Assembly: GCA_021826785.1 (NCBI GenBank)
Contig: JAKAYN010000003.1
Location: forward strand, 1 to 13,253
From: Thermoplasmata archaeon
Lineage (GTDB): Archaea > Thermoplasmatota > Thermoplasmata > Thermoplasmatales > Thermoplasmataceae
DNA: 13,253 bases
Direction of reading: 5' to 3'
Position 1 is the first letter of the stretch, and every line of letters starts with the position of its first letter. The notes beneath the pieces are model-generated. The model ran no database searches and was not told the DNA's origin. It saw only the letters and a program-made list of their open reading frames with translations. The translations under genes and the position numbers were made by a program. Shown here in pieces: positions 13,009 to 13,253 of this stretch.

Positions 13009-13253
13009 AAAAATTAAATTATAACCAATATTAAGAACTTTATGATTTCCAATATTCGAAGTCTAAGATTTTAAAGATCCATTTATTATTTATAATGCTT
13101 AAATGAAAAAAACAATCTAGTTAATATTATTAATAGGATGTCTCACATTTTATAATATATACTGCAATTGTATAAAACTATCTATAATAATTTAATTATG
13201 AGATATGCTGTAGAAGCATATTCCATTGATAATGGAAATTATGGATAATATAG
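13009..13253. other. AT-rich region at the window end with a 16-codon ORF and hairpin
   Basis: There is no gene of normal size. A plus-strand ATG at 13198 opens MRYAVEAYSIDNGNYG then TAA, with a TATA-like TATAAAAC (13171-13178) about 24 nt upstream. TTCCATT-GAT-AATGGAA inside it is a 7-bp perfect stem with a 3-nt loop. It may be the broken start of a mobile-element gene or just chance; I cannot decide from this stretch. Confidence 0.3.

Overview
The window looks like chromosomal DNA of a thermoacidophilic archaeon of the order Thermoplasmatales. It is AT-rich, carries two TFB genes, gar1, pcc1 and an archaeal-type split GMP synthase, and most genes start at or within a few bases of the expected transcription start, about 25 nt after a TATA box. 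Base composition and gene content suggest Picrophilus or a close relative; this is inference, and I could not run a search. No rRNA, tRNA, CRISPR array or intact insertion sequence was seen.

Layout, left to right. (1) 1-837, minus strand: the head of a histidine operon, made of a small His-rich ORF, a 9-codon mini-ORF, hisG and the first codons of hisD, all overlapping or nearly so. (2) 838-991: a divergent promoter region with palindromes, shared with pcc1 (KEOPS subunit). (3) 1204-3487: two back-to-back genes for transcription factor B, with gar1 (H/ACA RNP) placed just ahead of the minus-strand copy. (4) 3478-4780: guaA glutaminase subunit followed by a tRNA m1A methyltransferase (TrmI) as a two-gene operon. 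(5) 4874-6806: a family 2 glycosyltransferase facing an MFS transporter whose reading frame lacks a canonical start codon in front of its first membrane helix. (6) 6841-9621: a DEAD-box RNA helicase divergent from Elp3. (7) 9622-12019: a class II aldolase, a DUF929-like membrane-anchored protein and a signal peptidase I. (8) 12209-13008: a MntA/HepT (nucleotidyltransferase/HEPN) toxin-antitoxin pair, in AT-rich surroundings that continue to the window end.

Most genes serve information processing: transcription initiation (two TFBs), tRNA modification (Pcc1/KEOPS, TrmI, Elp3), pseudouridylation guide RNPs (Gar1) and RNA remodelling (DEAD-box). Packing is tight: four convergent pairs end within 2 nt of each other or overlap.

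The observation most worth pursuing is the his operon leader. A leaderless 47-codon ORF holds a Thr-His-His-His-Ser-His run, and those His codons lie inside two inverted repeats whose arms can exchange partners. It is followed by an ATGA-coupled mini-ORF that runs into hisG, and HisG itself is the short form lacking the C-terminal regulatory domain. This resembles a translation-dependent attenuation arrangement in an archaeon. The second point is the MFS gene start.
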